A stretch of DNA of 11,499 bases from Actinomycetota bacterium (GTDB lineage Bacteria; Actinomycetota; Actinomycetes; S36-B12), in contig JAQCBM010000034.1 in NCBI GenBank assembly GCA_027729865.1, positions 1 through 11,499 of the forward strand, written 5' to 3'. The translations under genes were made by a program, and so were the position numbers. Positions within the stretch are counted from its first letter, which is position 1. Each line of letters begins with the position of its first letter. Positions 1 to 6,642 of the stretch are shown in pieces. Below the pieces are notes generated by a model. The model made no database searches. It saw only the letters and a program-made list of their open reading frames with translations, and was not told where the DNA came from.

Positions 1-81
1 AGCCCCGGGACCGAGGCGTTCACCCTTGCCGGCGGCGGGAACGAGTGCAGCGACGCGACCGTGCGGCGGTGCGCTGCTCAT
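1..81 (-). CDS. ispD: 2-C-methyl-D-erythritol 4-phosphate cytidylyltransferase IspD, N-terminal fragment (gene runs off the window)
   Basis: Only the first 27 codons lie in the window. They read MSSAPPHGRVAALVPAAGKG followed by ERLGPGA. The stretch V-P-A-A-G-x-G-x-R-L-G is the CTP-binding glycine-rich loop that opens IspD proteins, the cytidylyltransferase of the non-mevalonate isoprenoid pathway in the cytosol. The ATG at 81 is the only plausible start: an in-frame TAG lies two codons upstream and no other ATG or GTG occurs before the motif. No clear ribosome binding site is visible. The gene follows carD by 31 bases on the same strand, and carD-ispD is a well-known actinobacterial pair, so they are probably co-transcribed. 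Other nucleotidyltransferases share the loop, but the carD neighbour makes IspD the best reading. Confidence 0.82.
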   Translation of the reverse strand, partial: MSSAPPHGRVAALVPAAGKGERLGPGA

Positions 82-112
82 GGCCTAGAGCGCTTGAGTG
101 CGAGCTCGCGGA

Positions 113-595
113 TCAGGAGGCCAAGACTTCGTCGAGGATGGCTTCGGCCTTGTCCTCATCCGTCTTCTCAGCCAACGCCAACTCACTCACCAGGATCTGG
201 CGAGCCTTGGCGAGCATCCGCTTCTCACCAGCAGACAGACCGCGCTCCTGCTCACGCCGGAACAGATCACGGACCACCTCGGCAACCTTGATGACGTCGC
301 CGGAAGCCAGCTTCTCGAGGTTCGCCTTGTAGCGGCGGGACCAGTTGGTGGGCTCCTCGGTGTACGGCTGACGAAGGACGTTGAACACCTTGTCGAGCCC
401 TTCAGCATTCACAACGTCACGAACCCCTACGAGATCGACGTTGTCAGCAGGTACCCGAACCGTGAGATCGCCTTGCGCCACGCGGAGAACCAGGTATTCC
501 CGATCCTCTCCCTTGATCTTGCGCATCTCGACCGATTCGATCACTGCTGCGCCGTGGTGCGGGTAGACGACCGTGTCTCCGACGTTGAATGCCAT
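113..595 (-). CDS. carD: CarD/CdnL-family RNA polymerase-binding transcription factor
   Basis: 160 aa, close to the roughly 162 aa of mycobacterial CarD and near-identical in long stretches as I remember it. CarD binds the RNA polymerase beta subunit through an N-terminal Tudor-like domain (about residues 1-55) and stabilises the open promoter complex, mainly at sigma-A promoters including rRNA promoters. Visible key residues are Arg25 and Arg47 in the polymerase-contacting domain and Trp85 in the T-N-W-S-R-R-Y-K segment, the tryptophan that wedges into the minor groove at the upstream edge of the bubble. The C-terminal half (about 60-160) is the helical DNA-binding domain. The ATG at 595 is preceded by AAAGGGG at 605-611, a usable ribosome binding site. 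ispD lies downstream on the same strand and an LpqE-like lipoprotein gene is divergent. The 166-aa reading frame on the opposite strand is a shadow of this gene. Confidence 0.97.
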   Translation of the reverse strand: MAFNVGDTVVYPHHGAAVIESVEMRKIKGEDREYLVLRVAQGDLTVRVPADNVDLVGVRDVVNAEGLDKVFNVLRQPYTEEPTNWSRRYKANLEKLASGDVIKVAEVVRDLFRREQERGLSAGEKRMLAKARQILVSELALAEKTDEDKAEAILDEVLAS

Positions 596-604
596 TGAGT
601 GGAA

Positions 605-641
605 CCCCTTTCCAGAACGGCAATTCTACCACCGGGGTTCC
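605..641 (-). promoter_or_regulatory. carD promoter region: candidate ECF (sigma-R/H/E type) promoter plus a sigma-A -10
   Basis: Read on the minus strand, GGAAC (637-641) is followed after 18 bases by GTT (616-618), giving GGAACC-N16-CGTT overall. This matches the thiol-stress sigma-R/sigma-H class consensus (GGAAY-N18-GTT). A separate TAGAAT (623-628 on the plus strand as attcta) fits the actinobacterial housekeeping -10 TANNNT, but I see no good -35 for it. The ribosome binding site AAAGGGG covers 605-611. The ECF match is exact in its core but short, so it could be chance. With it, the transcript would begin near 609, which leaves the Shine-Dalgarno sequence at the extreme 5' end. Confidence 0.45.
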
Positions 642-647
642 GACCGA

Positions 648-660
648 TATTCTGCGGTCG
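648..660 (+). promoter_or_regulatory. -10 box and leaderless start of the lpqE-like gene
   Basis: TATTCT at 648-653 fits the actinobacterial -10 TANNNT and is followed by exactly six bases before GTG at 660. Transcription would therefore begin on the start codon itself. No Shine-Dalgarno sequence is present upstream of 660. The possible -35 (TTCTAC, 624-629) is weak. The element overlaps the divergent carD promoter region. Confidence 0.55.
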
Positions 661-1166
661 TGCGCACACGTCGAGCAACCACCGTCCTCCTGTCGGCAGG
701 CCTCTTGGCCTCCTCCTTGGCCCTCACGGGCTGTTTCAACGGGATGGGCGCACAGACGAACATCCAAAACGCGCAGTTGTCCGGCAATGGTGTCCAGGCG
801 CAGGTGGGCAATGTTCGCGCCGAGAACCTGACCTTGGTCGCCGGCCCGGAGGGCTCGGCCAGTGCCACGTTGATCACCCGCATCATCAATGGCGATCCGG
901 AACCGGATGCACTTCTTGGAGTGCAGATCGACGGTATTCCGGCCTACGTCACCGGTGACATCGTGGAACTTCTTCCCGCGGAGTCGGTGGGCTTCGGCTT
1001 CGAGGCTGAGCGCTGGATCAACTCCTACGACTTCGCCGCAGCAGCGAGCACGTACGTTCCGGTGGCGCTGCAGTTCGAACGCGCCGGGATCGTGGAAGTT
1101 GAAGTCCTGGTGGTGCCGGCTGACGGTTACTACGAGGGCATCGAGCCGGTTCCGCCGGCTGCATAA
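660..1166 (+). CDS. lpqE: LpqE-like secreted lipoprotein
   Basis: 168 aa from GTG at 660. The N-terminus has basic residues (R2, R4, R5), a hydrophobic stretch (about 9-22) and the lipobox A-L-T-G-C, so Cys25 should be lipidated and the mature protein anchored to the outer face of the membrane. The rest is rich in beta-type sequence, with no catalytic or metal-binding cluster that I can see. A longer open frame begins at 573, but it would overlap carD and place 29 residues ahead of the signal peptide, so I reject it. The divergent position next to carD matches M. tuberculosis lpqE (Rv3584), and the segment F-E-R-A-G followed by alternating valines resembles the corresponding part of LpqE as I remember it. 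The function of LpqE is not established. The symbol rests on position and weak similarity. Confidence 0.8.
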   Translation: MRTRRATTVLLSAGLLASSLALTGCFNGMGAQTNIQNAQLSGNGVQAQVGNVRAENLTLVAGPEGSASATLITRIINGDPEPDALLGVQIDGIPAYVTGDIVELLPAESVGFGFEAERWINSYDFAAAASTYVPVALQFERAGIVEVEVLVVPADGYYEGIEPVPPAA

Positions 1167-1174
1167 CCACCGAA

Positions 1175-1224
1175 ACCTGCAGTTTGCGTCAAAATTTCGA
1201 CGAAATATGACGGAAAGTGCAGGT
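1175..1224. terminator. Long near-perfect hairpin between convergent lpqE-like and regX3 genes
   Basis: Fifty bases form an inverted repeat. The 17-base outer arms (from ACCTGCAG to TGCAGGT) pair at 15 of 17 positions. The centre contains a second inverted repeat, ATTTC-GAC-GAAAT, with a small AA/A bulge between the two stems. It lies 8 bases after the lipoprotein stop and 12 bases after the regX3 stop, so it probably ends both transcripts. On the minus strand it is followed by TTT. On the plus strand there is no T run. Confidence 0.7.
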
Positions 1225-1236
1225 CTCGACGTACCG

Positions 1237-1920
1237 CTACTGGTTTTCGAACTTATAACCGAGGCCTCTGACCGTCACTAGGTGAACCGGGTGCGCCGGG
1301 TCTTGTTCGATCTTCGCGCGTAGTCGCTTGACGTGGACGTCGAGTGTCTTCGTGTCGCCCACGTAGTCCGAGCCCCACACGCGATCAATAAGTTGCGCGC
1401 GCGTGAGCACACGTCCGGAGTTGCGGACCAGAATCTCGAGCAGATCGAACTCCTTCAGCGGCATGGTGACCTGTTCACCGCGAACCGTCACCACGTGTCG
1501 CTCAACGTCCATCCGAACCGGACCTGCTTCGACGGCAGCGGGTAGCAGTTCATCGAGGTCACCGTGCCGGCGCAGCACCGCACGAAGTCGTGCTAGTAAT
1601 TCGCGAGAGGAGAACGGCTTGGTGACGTAGTCGTCGGCACCGAGTTCGAGCCCCACCACCTTGTCGACCTCGCCGTCCTTCGCGGTGAGCATGATGATCG
1701 GCACCTGCGAGCGGGTGCGGATCTGTCGACACACTTCGGTACCCGGCAGTCCGGGAAGCATCAAGTCCAGGAGAATCAAATCGGGGCCGGCCTTTTCAAA
1801 TTGCTCCAACGCTGTGTTGCCATCGGCGGCAACAACAACTTCGTAGCCCTCACGTTCGAGCATGAAGGTCAAGGCTTCGGAGAAAGACTCCTCGTCTTCG
1901 ACGACCAATACCCGAGTCAT
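1237..1920 (-). CDS. regX3: Two-component response regulator RegX3 (OmpR/PhoB family)
   Basis: 227 aa, the same length as M. tuberculosis RegX3. Residues 1-120 are the receiver domain: acidic pocket E8-D9-E10, phospho-acceptor Asp52 in L-L-D-L-M-L-P-G, Thr79 and Lys101 in T-K-P-F. Residues about 130-225 are the winged-helix DNA-binding domain, ending with V-R-G-L-G-Y-K-F and containing the very conserved D-T-K-T-L-D-V-H-V-K-R-L-R segment. It is the phosphate-starvation regulator of actinobacteria (RegX3, called PhoP in Streptomyces) and activates genes such as pst, phoA and ugp when phosphorylated by SenX3. Its ATG overlaps the senX3 stop (ATGA), with a strong AAGGAGGA site at 1926-1933 inside senX3, so the two genes are translationally coupled. 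In mycobacteria the pair is separated by repeats; here it is not. Confidence 0.96.
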   Translation of the reverse strand: MTRVLVVEDEESFSEALTFMLEREGYEVVVAADGNTALEQFEKAGPDLILLDLMLPGLPGTEVCRQIRTRSQVPIIMLTAKDGEVDKVVGLELGADDYVTKPFSSRELLARLRAVLRRHGDLDELLPAAVEAGPVRMDVERHVVTVRGEQVTMPLKEFDLLEILVRNSGRVLTRAQLIDRVWGSDYVGDTKTLDVHVKRLRAKIEQDPAHPVHLVTVRGLGYKFENQ

Positions 1921-3059
1921 CGACGTCCTCCTTGGTCAGGGATCGCAACGATATCCACTTCAAACTCCTGCGGATCTCGCGTTGAACCGATTTGGGGGTC
2001 GTACGCAGGCAAGCGCAGGGTGAACGTTGAACCGGTATTCACTTCGGACCACACCGTGCACTCACCACCGTGGTTTTGGCAGACATGCTTGACGATCGCC
2101 AGGCCCAGTCCGGTTCCGCCCGTACTCCGCGATCGGGCCGGATCCACGCGGTAGAAGCGCTCGAAGATGCGGTCGAGATCGTGCCCGGGAATTCCGATGC
2201 CCTGGTCCTTGACTGCAATTTCCACGATTCCCTCGTGGAGTCGCGAGGAGACGGCAACGCGGGTGTGCTGCGGCGAGTACACGATCGCGTTGGTGAGGAG
2301 ATTGCGTAGGGCGGTCAGCAACTGTCCACGATCACCGTAGATCTCCCCGCCGGAATCCTCGCTGCGGATCAGTTCGATCTCCCGACTCGTGGCCAGTGTG
2401 CGTACTTCGTCGAAAGCCCTGTTGATGAGTTCGTCGACCTTCACCACTTCCGCACGCGTCATCGGATCATCGCTCTGCAGACGCGAGAGGTCGATGACGT
2501 CCTGGATCAAACTGCTCAGGCGCGTTGCCTCCATCTGCATACGCTCGGCGAAGTGGCGCACCTGCTCCGGATCATCGGCGGCCGAGAGAACGGTCTCGGC
2601 AAGAAGGGACAGCGCGCCCACGGGGGTTTTCAGTTCGTGGCTGACATTCGCCACGAAATCACGGCGAACAGCGTCGACGCGGCGCTCCTCGGCGAGGTCG
2701 TCGATCAAGATCAAAATCGCGCCGGTGCCCAACGCCGCTGCACGCACGCGCAGTTCCAGAAGTTCACGACCCAGCGGTGGTCTGCGCACCCGCATCTCCT
2801 GCTCGCGGGCGTTGCCGTCGTCGCTGACTCGCTCAACCAATCGCACGATGTCCGGGATGGTCAAGGCACTGCGGTTCACCAAACCCAGGGCCAGCGCACG
2901 GGAACTCGCGCGCAACACCGAGCCGTCGGGTGCTGTGACAATCGAAGCCGATGGCAACACGGAGAGCACGCGGATGACTTCGTCGGGAACGGCTGGGCGA
3001 ACATCGGACGAACGGTTCGCGCCGGGGGTATCGACGCCCGCTCGTCTACGCAGTGCCAC
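1917..3059 (-). CDS. senX3: Sensor histidine kinase SenX3 (PhoR-type), lacking a membrane segment
   Basis: 380 aa from GTG at 3059. Residues about 28-125 look like a PAS domain. The HisKA domain carries the phospho-acceptor His141 in F-V-A-N-V-S-H-E-L-K-T-P. The ATPase domain shows the N box (N253, N257), G1 box D-Q-G-I-G-I (285-290), F box F-E-R-F-Y-R (299-304) and G2 box G-G-T-G-L-G-L (314-320), so the kinase should be active and phosphorylate RegX3. M. tuberculosis SenX3 begins with two membrane helices. Here none is visible: an in-frame TGA lies at 3093-3095, and the upstream 200 bases hold no hydrophobic frame in any register I checked. The start is supported by TATCCT exactly six bases upstream. 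The C-terminal tail of about 30 residues is acidic and variable. phoU is divergent. Confidence 0.93.
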   Translation of the reverse strand: MALRRRAGVDTPGANRSSDVRPAVPDEVIRVLSVLPSASIVTAPDGSVLRASSRALALGLVNRSALTIPDIVRLVERVSDDGNAREQEMRVRRPPLGRELLELRVRAAALGTGAILILIDDLAEERRVDAVRRDFVANVSHELKTPVGALSLLAETVLSAADDPEQVRHFAERMQMEATRLSSLIQDVIDLSRLQSDDPMTRAEVVKVDELINRAFDEVRTLATSREIELIRSEDSGGEIYGDRGQLLTALRNLLTNAIVYSPQHTRVAVSSRLHEGIVEIAVKDQGIGIPGHDLDRIFERFYRVDPARSRSTGGTGLGLAIVKHVCQNHGGECTVWSEVNTGSTFTLRLPAYDPQIGSTRDPQEFEVDIVAIPDQGGRR

Positions 3060-3071
3060 GAGCGAAGGATA
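3060..3071 (-). promoter_or_regulatory. -10 box and leaderless start of senX3
   Basis: On the minus strand TATCCT (3066-3071) is followed by six bases and then GTG at 3059. TANNNT at this spacing puts the transcription start on the start codon. There is no Shine-Dalgarno sequence and no recognisable -35. Confidence 0.5.
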
Positions 3072-3131
3072 GGTCCGGTGGAGTCTTCGGGCTCACTCTC
3101 CAAGGCTCCAGCAGCACATGTTTGGCCCAGC

Positions 3132-3179
3132 GTTCATCTACGAAACCGAAATTTCGCTTTTCGGACGGCTGTTGTTCAT
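3132..3179. promoter_or_regulatory. Candidate operator region between divergent senX3 and phoU
   Basis: The 216-base gap between senX3 and phoU contains a perfect 10-base palindrome CGAAATTTCG (3147-3156), flanked by CGAAA (3141-3145) and TTTCG (3159-3163). Together they make an imperfect dyad of 23 bases. Two GTTCAT words stand on either side at 3132 and 3174, 42 bases apart (four helical turns). GTTCA is the core of Streptomyces PHO boxes, so autoregulation by RegX3 is possible. The classical 11-base direct repeat is absent, which keeps this tentative. Confidence 0.3.
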
Positions 3180-3264
3180 GTTGTGGACAAGGAATGCTGC
3201 CTTGTGGGCGTAGCCTGACGGAACACGTTTCCTTAGGGAACCCCTTTAGGTGCCCTCGAACATC

Positions 3265-3273
3265 AAGGCGGAG
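3265..3273 (+). promoter_or_regulatory. Ribosome binding site of phoU
   Basis: AAGGCGGAG ends two bases before the ATG at 3276, giving AAGG at a normal distance. phoU therefore has a conventional leader, in contrast to the divergent senX3. A TAGCCT at 3211-3216 could be its -10 but lacks a -35. Confidence 0.5.
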
Positions 3274-3275
3274 TC

Positions 3276-3950
3276 ATGCGAGCGGCCTATTACGAGCAGT
3301 TGGATCGAGTCAACGATGACCTCGTCGAGATGACGCGCCTAGTGGGGTCGGCCATGAATAGAGCTACTCAAGCACTCCTGGACGCCGATCTGCCCCTGGC
3401 CGAGGCCGTCATCGATTTCGACGCCAAGGTCGACACCCTAGCCAGCGACGTCGAGGAACGCTGCTACGAACTCGTTGCTCTGCAGCAACCAGTCGCCACG
3501 GATTTGCGCGTGATCATCGGTGCCCTTCGCATCGCCAGTTCCCTCGAGCGCATGGGTGACCTCGCCGAACACGTGGCCAAGCAGGCTCGGATGCGCTTTC
3601 CGAAGGTGGCGGTTCCGCAGGAGCTACGCGCCACCTTTGCCGAGATGGGTGCCCTGGCCGAGGCAATCGTGTCCAAGACGGGTTCGGTCATCGCCACCAA
3701 AGATGTGGCGCTGTGCGCAGATATCGCTCAACATGACGAACAGATGGACCGACTGCACCGCGAACTGTTCACGATCGTGCTGTCGCCGAGCTGGAAATAC
3801 GGGGTCGAAGAAGCTATCGATGTCACGCTGCTGTCTCGCTTCTACGAGCGCTACGCCGACCACGCGGTCTCGGTTTCGCGCCGAGTGGTGACCATCGTAA
3901 CCGGCGAGCCCTACGTTGCGGTATCTCTTGAGGATCAAGCCGGTCGCTAG
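3276..3950 (+). CDS. phoU: Phosphate-specific transport system accessory protein PhoU
   Basis: 224 aa, the usual PhoU length. It consists of two three-helix repeats, each with the metal-cluster signature: E-R-M-G-D-L-A-E-H (91-99) and E-R-Y-A-D-H-A (191-197). PhoU is a cytoplasmic negative regulator that links the phosphate transporter PstSCAB to the sensor kinase and keeps the Pho response off when phosphate is plentiful. The opening M-R-x-A-Y-x-E-x-L-D and the Q-Q-P-V-A-T-D-L-R segment (70-78) are typical of actinobacterial members. It is divergent from senX3-regX3, as in Streptomyces, which supports a role in setting the activity of this pair. No pst genes are in the window. The 62-base gap to mshA holds only a weak GGCC hairpin, and mshA appears to have its own promoter. 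Confidence 0.96.
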   Translation: MRAAYYEQLDRVNDDLVEMTRLVGSAMNRATQALLDADLPLAEAVIDFDAKVDTLASDVEERCYELVALQQPVATDLRVIIGALRIASSLERMGDLAEHVAKQARMRFPKVAVPQELRATFAEMGALAEAIVSKTGSVIATKDVALCADIAQHDEQMDRLHRELFTIVLSPSWKYGVEEAIDVTLLSRFYERYADHAVSVSRRVVTIVTGEPYVAVSLEDQAGR

Positions 3951-3978
3951 GTCACGCATGGGCCAAACAAGGCCTCGG

Positions 3979-4013
3979 TAGCCACATCGGGACGGGTACG
4001 GGACACTACTGGG
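3979..4013 (+). promoter_or_regulatory. Candidate promoter with leaderless start of mshA
   Basis: TAGCCA (3979-3984, four of six bases of TTGACA), a 17-base spacer and GACACT (4002-4007) are followed by exactly six bases and ATG at 4014. The -10 keeps the two most conserved positions (A2, T6) but lacks the first T. No Shine-Dalgarno sequence precedes the ATG apart from a GGG touching it, which is too close. Confidence 0.4.
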
Positions 4014-5330
4014 ATGTCCGTAGTTCGACCGCTCGGCGCAAAGCAGCGAATTCGAGCCGGTGCTTCAGCGACTCCCCGACGGATCGCGATGCTTTCCATT
4101 CACACGTCACCGCTGGATCAACCTGGAACCGGCGATGCCGGGGGCATGAACGTGTACGTCGTAGAGACGGCCAAGCGGCTCGCCGAAGCAGGTACCGAGG
4201 TGGAGATCTTCACGCGGGGAACGTCGTCGTCCCTTCCCCCCACCGTTGAACTCGCACCCGGGGTTTTGGTTCGGCATATCACCGCCGGGCCGTTCGAAGG
4301 TTTGGTGAAGGGCGATCTGCCAGGTCAGTTATGCGCTGTCACTGCAGGAGTTATGCGCGTGGAGGCGAGTAAATCCGAGGGTTGGTACGACCTCATCCAC
4401 TCGCACTATTGGCTCAGTGGCCAGGTGGGGTGGCTCGCATCCGAACGCTGGCGGGTACCGCTTGTGCATTCGATGCACACGATGGCGAAGGTCAAGAACC
4501 TCGAACTGGCCCAGGGTGACACACCAGAGCCGGAGATCCGGATCATCGGTGAACAGCAGGTGGTGGACATCGCGAGCAGGTTGACCGCTAACACCTCAAA
4601 TGAGGCTGATCAACTTGTCGATCTGTACGGGGCCAATCCTTCGCGCGTGGATGTAATTCATCCCGGCGTGGATTTGCAGACCTTCACGCCCGGCGATCAC
4701 ATTGCAGCACGACAGCGCGTGGGCCTTTCACCGGATGAGTTCATCGTGCTGTTCGTCGGCCGCATCCAACCGCTCAAGGCACCCGACATTCTCGTTAAGG
4801 CCGTTGCGCAAGCTCGGGCTAACCGACCAGATCTCAAGGTGCGCGCGGTGATCTGCGGTGGTCCATCCGGAAGCGGACTCGACAAACCCACAGCACTCAT
4901 CGACATGACACGCGAATTTGGGATTACCGAGAACGTCACGTTCCTGTCCCCCACATCTCGCGATGGACTCGCAGATTTGTACCGCGCAGCCGACGTCACG
5001 ATGGTTCCCTCGCATTCGGAATCTTTCGGACTCGTGGCAGTGGAATCCCAAGCGTGCGGTACGCCCGTCATCGCCGCGGCCGTAGGTGGGTTGCGCACCG
5101 CTGTTGCGCATAGCGTGAGCGGTTACCTCATCGATGGACACGACCCGCGCGCGTACGCCGCGGCGATCGAACGCTTCGCCGACGACCCCACGCTGCTCGG
5201 GGAGTTGCGCAGCGGAGCTGTAATGCACGCAGCGGCGTTCGGTTGGGAAAGCACCACCGTTGGATTGCTGGACACCTATCGAGCGGCGATGACCGACCAA
5301 CGCAGTGATCGTCTCGCGGCCACGACCTAA
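4014..5330 (+). CDS. mshA: D-inositol-3-phosphate glycosyltransferase MshA (mycothiol synthesis, first step)
   Basis: 438 aa, GT-B fold, GT4 family. MshA transfers GlcNAc from UDP-GlcNAc to 1L-myo-inositol 1-phosphate in the cytosol, committing to mycothiol, the main low-molecular-weight thiol of actinobacteria. Seen: the N-terminal acceptor-side loop H-T-S-P-L-D-Q-P-G-T-G-D-A-G-G-M-N-V (30-47), H-S-H-Y-W-L-S-G-Q-V-G-W (129-140), the start of the nucleotide domain F-V-G-R-I-Q-P-L-K-A-P-D (247-258), G-G-P-S-G-S-G-L (282-289) and the donor-binding E-S-F-G-L-V-A-V-E (336-344). All match MshA specifically rather than general glycosyltransferases. It is somewhat shorter than the mycobacterial enzyme (480 aa), mainly at the two termini. 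The following YbjN-family gene starts two bases after its stop, as in the Rv0486-Rv0487 pair. The exact start is uncertain within the first 25 residues. Confidence 0.95.
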   Translation: MSVVRPLGAKQRIRAGASATPRRIAMLSIHTSPLDQPGTGDAGGMNVYVVETAKRLAEAGTEVEIFTRGTSSSLPPTVELAPGVLVRHITAGPFEGLVKGDLPGQLCAVTAGVMRVEASKSEGWYDLIHSHYWLSGQVGWLASERWRVPLVHSMHTMAKVKNLELAQGDTPEPEIRIIGEQQVVDIASRLTANTSNEADQLVDLYGANPSRVDVIHPGVDLQTFTPGDHIAARQRVGLSPDEFIVLFVGRIQPLKAPDILVKAVAQARANRPDLKVRAVICGGPSGSGLDKPTALIDMTREFGITENVTFLSPTSRDGLADLYRAADVTMVPSHSESFGLVAVESQACGTPVIAAAVGGLRTAVAHSVSGYLIDGHDPRAYAAAIERFADDPTLLGELRSGAVMHAAAFGWESTTVGLLDTYRAAMTDQRSDRLAATT

Positions 5331-5332
5331 GC

Positions 5333-5830
5333 ATGTTGTCGAGCCCTAGCGTTCCTGCGGTTGTCACGTCATTTCTGACGGCACACGAACTGAGTTTCGA
5401 GGCGATCGATGATCGGTCGATCGCCGTGGTGGTTCCGGGCGAACAGAAACTGCACACGACCGTCTCACTCGCCTTCGGTGAACGTGCCATGACCGTGAAC
5501 GCCTTCGTGATACGCCGGCCTGATGAGAACACCGAGGGCGTTTATCGCTGGCTACTCGAGCGCAACAAGCGGATGTACGGACTGGCGTACAGCGTTGATC
5601 ACCTTGGCGACATCTACCTCACCGGACGCTTCCCCCTGAAAGCCCTGGATGAGGAGGAGCTCGATCATATTTTCGGTGCCATCAGCGAATACGCAGATGG
5701 CTCGTTCAATCTGCTGCTCGAACTTGGGTTCGCCTCGGCGATCAAGCGAGAGTGGCAATGGCGCACGGAGTCGGGCCTTCCCACCGACAATCTGGCAGCG
5801 TTTCGCCATCTCACTGAACCAAGCAACTGA
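5333..5830 (+). CDS. YbjN/type III secretion chaperone-like family protein
   Basis: 165 aa, cytoplasmic, no signal or membrane segment. It resembles the YbjN-domain proteins that follow mshA in actinobacteria (Rv0487 in M. tuberculosis), with the family-typical segments Y-R-W-L-L-E-R-N-K-R-M-Y-G-L-A-Y-S (70-86) and D-I-Y-L-T-G-R-F-P-L (93-102). The fold is alpha-beta and chaperone-like. No catalytic residues are visible and no biochemical function is established. The ATG at 5333 comes two bases after the mshA stop and lacks its own ribosome binding site or -10 box, so translational coupling to mshA is likely. The steady mshA-YbjN-gpm order across actinobacteria suggests a shared role, but this is inference. 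Confidence 0.85.
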   Translation: MLSSPSVPAVVTSFLTAHELSFEAIDDRSIAVVVPGEQKLHTTVSLAFGERAMTVNAFVIRRPDENTEGVYRWLLERNKRMYGLAYSVDHLGDIYLTGRFPLKALDEEELDHIFGAISEYADGSFNLLLELGFASAIKREWQWRTESGLPTDNLAAFRHLTEPSN

Positions 5831-5872
5831 CGGCTACCGCGACTCGATTCACCTATCGGGCAGGATTGCATC

Positions 5873-6634
5873 ATGACCGATGCGCCCTACACCCTGATCC
5901 TTCTTCGCCATGGCGAAAGCGAATGGAACGCCAAGAATCTGTTCACCGGCTGGGTGGACGTCGATCTGACTGACAAGGGGCGCGAAGAAGCCCGTCGTGG
6001 TGGCGAGCTGCTCCTCGAGGCGGGACTGCTGCCGGATGTTGTGCATACGTCGTTGCTTACCCGCGCGATTCGGACTAGTCAGCTAGCGCTCGAAGCCGCC
6101 GATCGCATGTGGATTCCGGTGAAGCGCAATTGGCGACTGAACGAACGGCACTACGGAGCGCTGCAGGGCAAGAACAAGAAACAGACCCTCGAGGAATTCG
6201 GCGAGGAGCAGTTCATGCTCTGGCGGCGCAGTTACGACGTACCGCCGCCACCGATCGCACCGGATGATCCGTACGCCCAAACCGACGATCCGCGTTACGC
6301 GGCACTGCCTCCAGACGCCCGCCCCGCCACCGAGTGCCTCGCCGATGTGGTGCGGCGGATGATTCCCTACTGGGAGGACGTGATCGTCACCGAGGATCTG
6401 CGGGCTGGCAAGAACGTTCTGGTCGCGGCGCATGGCAATTCACTGCGCGCGCTGGTCAAGCACCTAGATGGCATCTCCGATGCGGACATCGCCGAACTGA
6501 ACATCCCCACCGGCATCCCACTCGTCTATCGACTCGACGCAGATCTGAAGCCCATCGTTCGCGGCGGTGAGTATCTCGACCCCGAAGCCGCCGCGACCGC
6601 TGCAGCAGCAGTTGCGGCACAGGGCAAGGGCTGA
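5873..6634 (+). CDS. gpmA: 2,3-bisphosphoglycerate-dependent phosphoglycerate mutase
   Basis: 253 aa, the normal length for the dPGM family. It interconverts 3- and 2-phosphoglycerate in glycolysis and gluconeogenesis via a phosphohistidine. Seen: L-L-R-H-G-E-S-E-W-N (10-19) with catalytic His13, F-T-G-W-V-D-V-D-L-T (24-33), T-S-L-L-T-R-A-I-R-T (59-68), E-R-H-Y-G-A-L-Q-G-K-N-K (91-102) with Glu91 as acid/base, and A-A-H-G-N-S-L-R-A (185-193) with the second histidine His187. The C-terminus ends in an Ala-rich tail (about 238-250). The CAGGA before the ATG may act as a ribosome binding site, although CAGGAT also sits six bases before the ATG like the -10 boxes of neighbouring genes. It is Gpm1 in the mycobacterial mshA-senX3 cluster. 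The next gene starts eight bases downstream. Confidence 0.97.
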   Translation: MTDAPYTLILLRHGESEWNAKNLFTGWVDVDLTDKGREEARRGGELLLEAGLLPDVVHTSLLTRAIRTSQLALEAADRMWIPVKRNWRLNERHYGALQGKNKKQTLEEFGEEQFMLWRRSYDVPPPPIAPDDPYAQTDDPRYAALPPDARPATECLADVVRRMIPYWEDVIVTEDLRAGKNVLVAAHGNSLRALVKHLDGISDADIAELNIPTGIPLVYRLDADLKPIVRGGEYLDPEAAATAAAAVAAQGKG

Positions 6635-6642
6635 GTTCCTCG

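Noticed and set aside
98..598. 166-aa open frame on the plus strand opposite carD
   Set aside because: It mirrors carD almost end to end, has no family similarity and no start signal. It arises from the GC-rich codon pattern of carD.
573..659. 29-residue N-terminal extension of the lipoprotein
   Set aside because: It would overlap carD and precede a proper signal peptide, and a GTG with a -10 box at the right distance lies at 660.
2553..3218. 221-aa and 227-aa plus-strand open frames opposite senX3
   Set aside because: Composition is Arg/Ser/His-rich shadow sequence, and the opposite strand encodes a clear histidine kinase.
3951..4013. GGCC-AAACAA-GGCC hairpin as terminator of phoU
   Set aside because: A four-base-pair stem without a T tract is expected by chance in GC-rich DNA.
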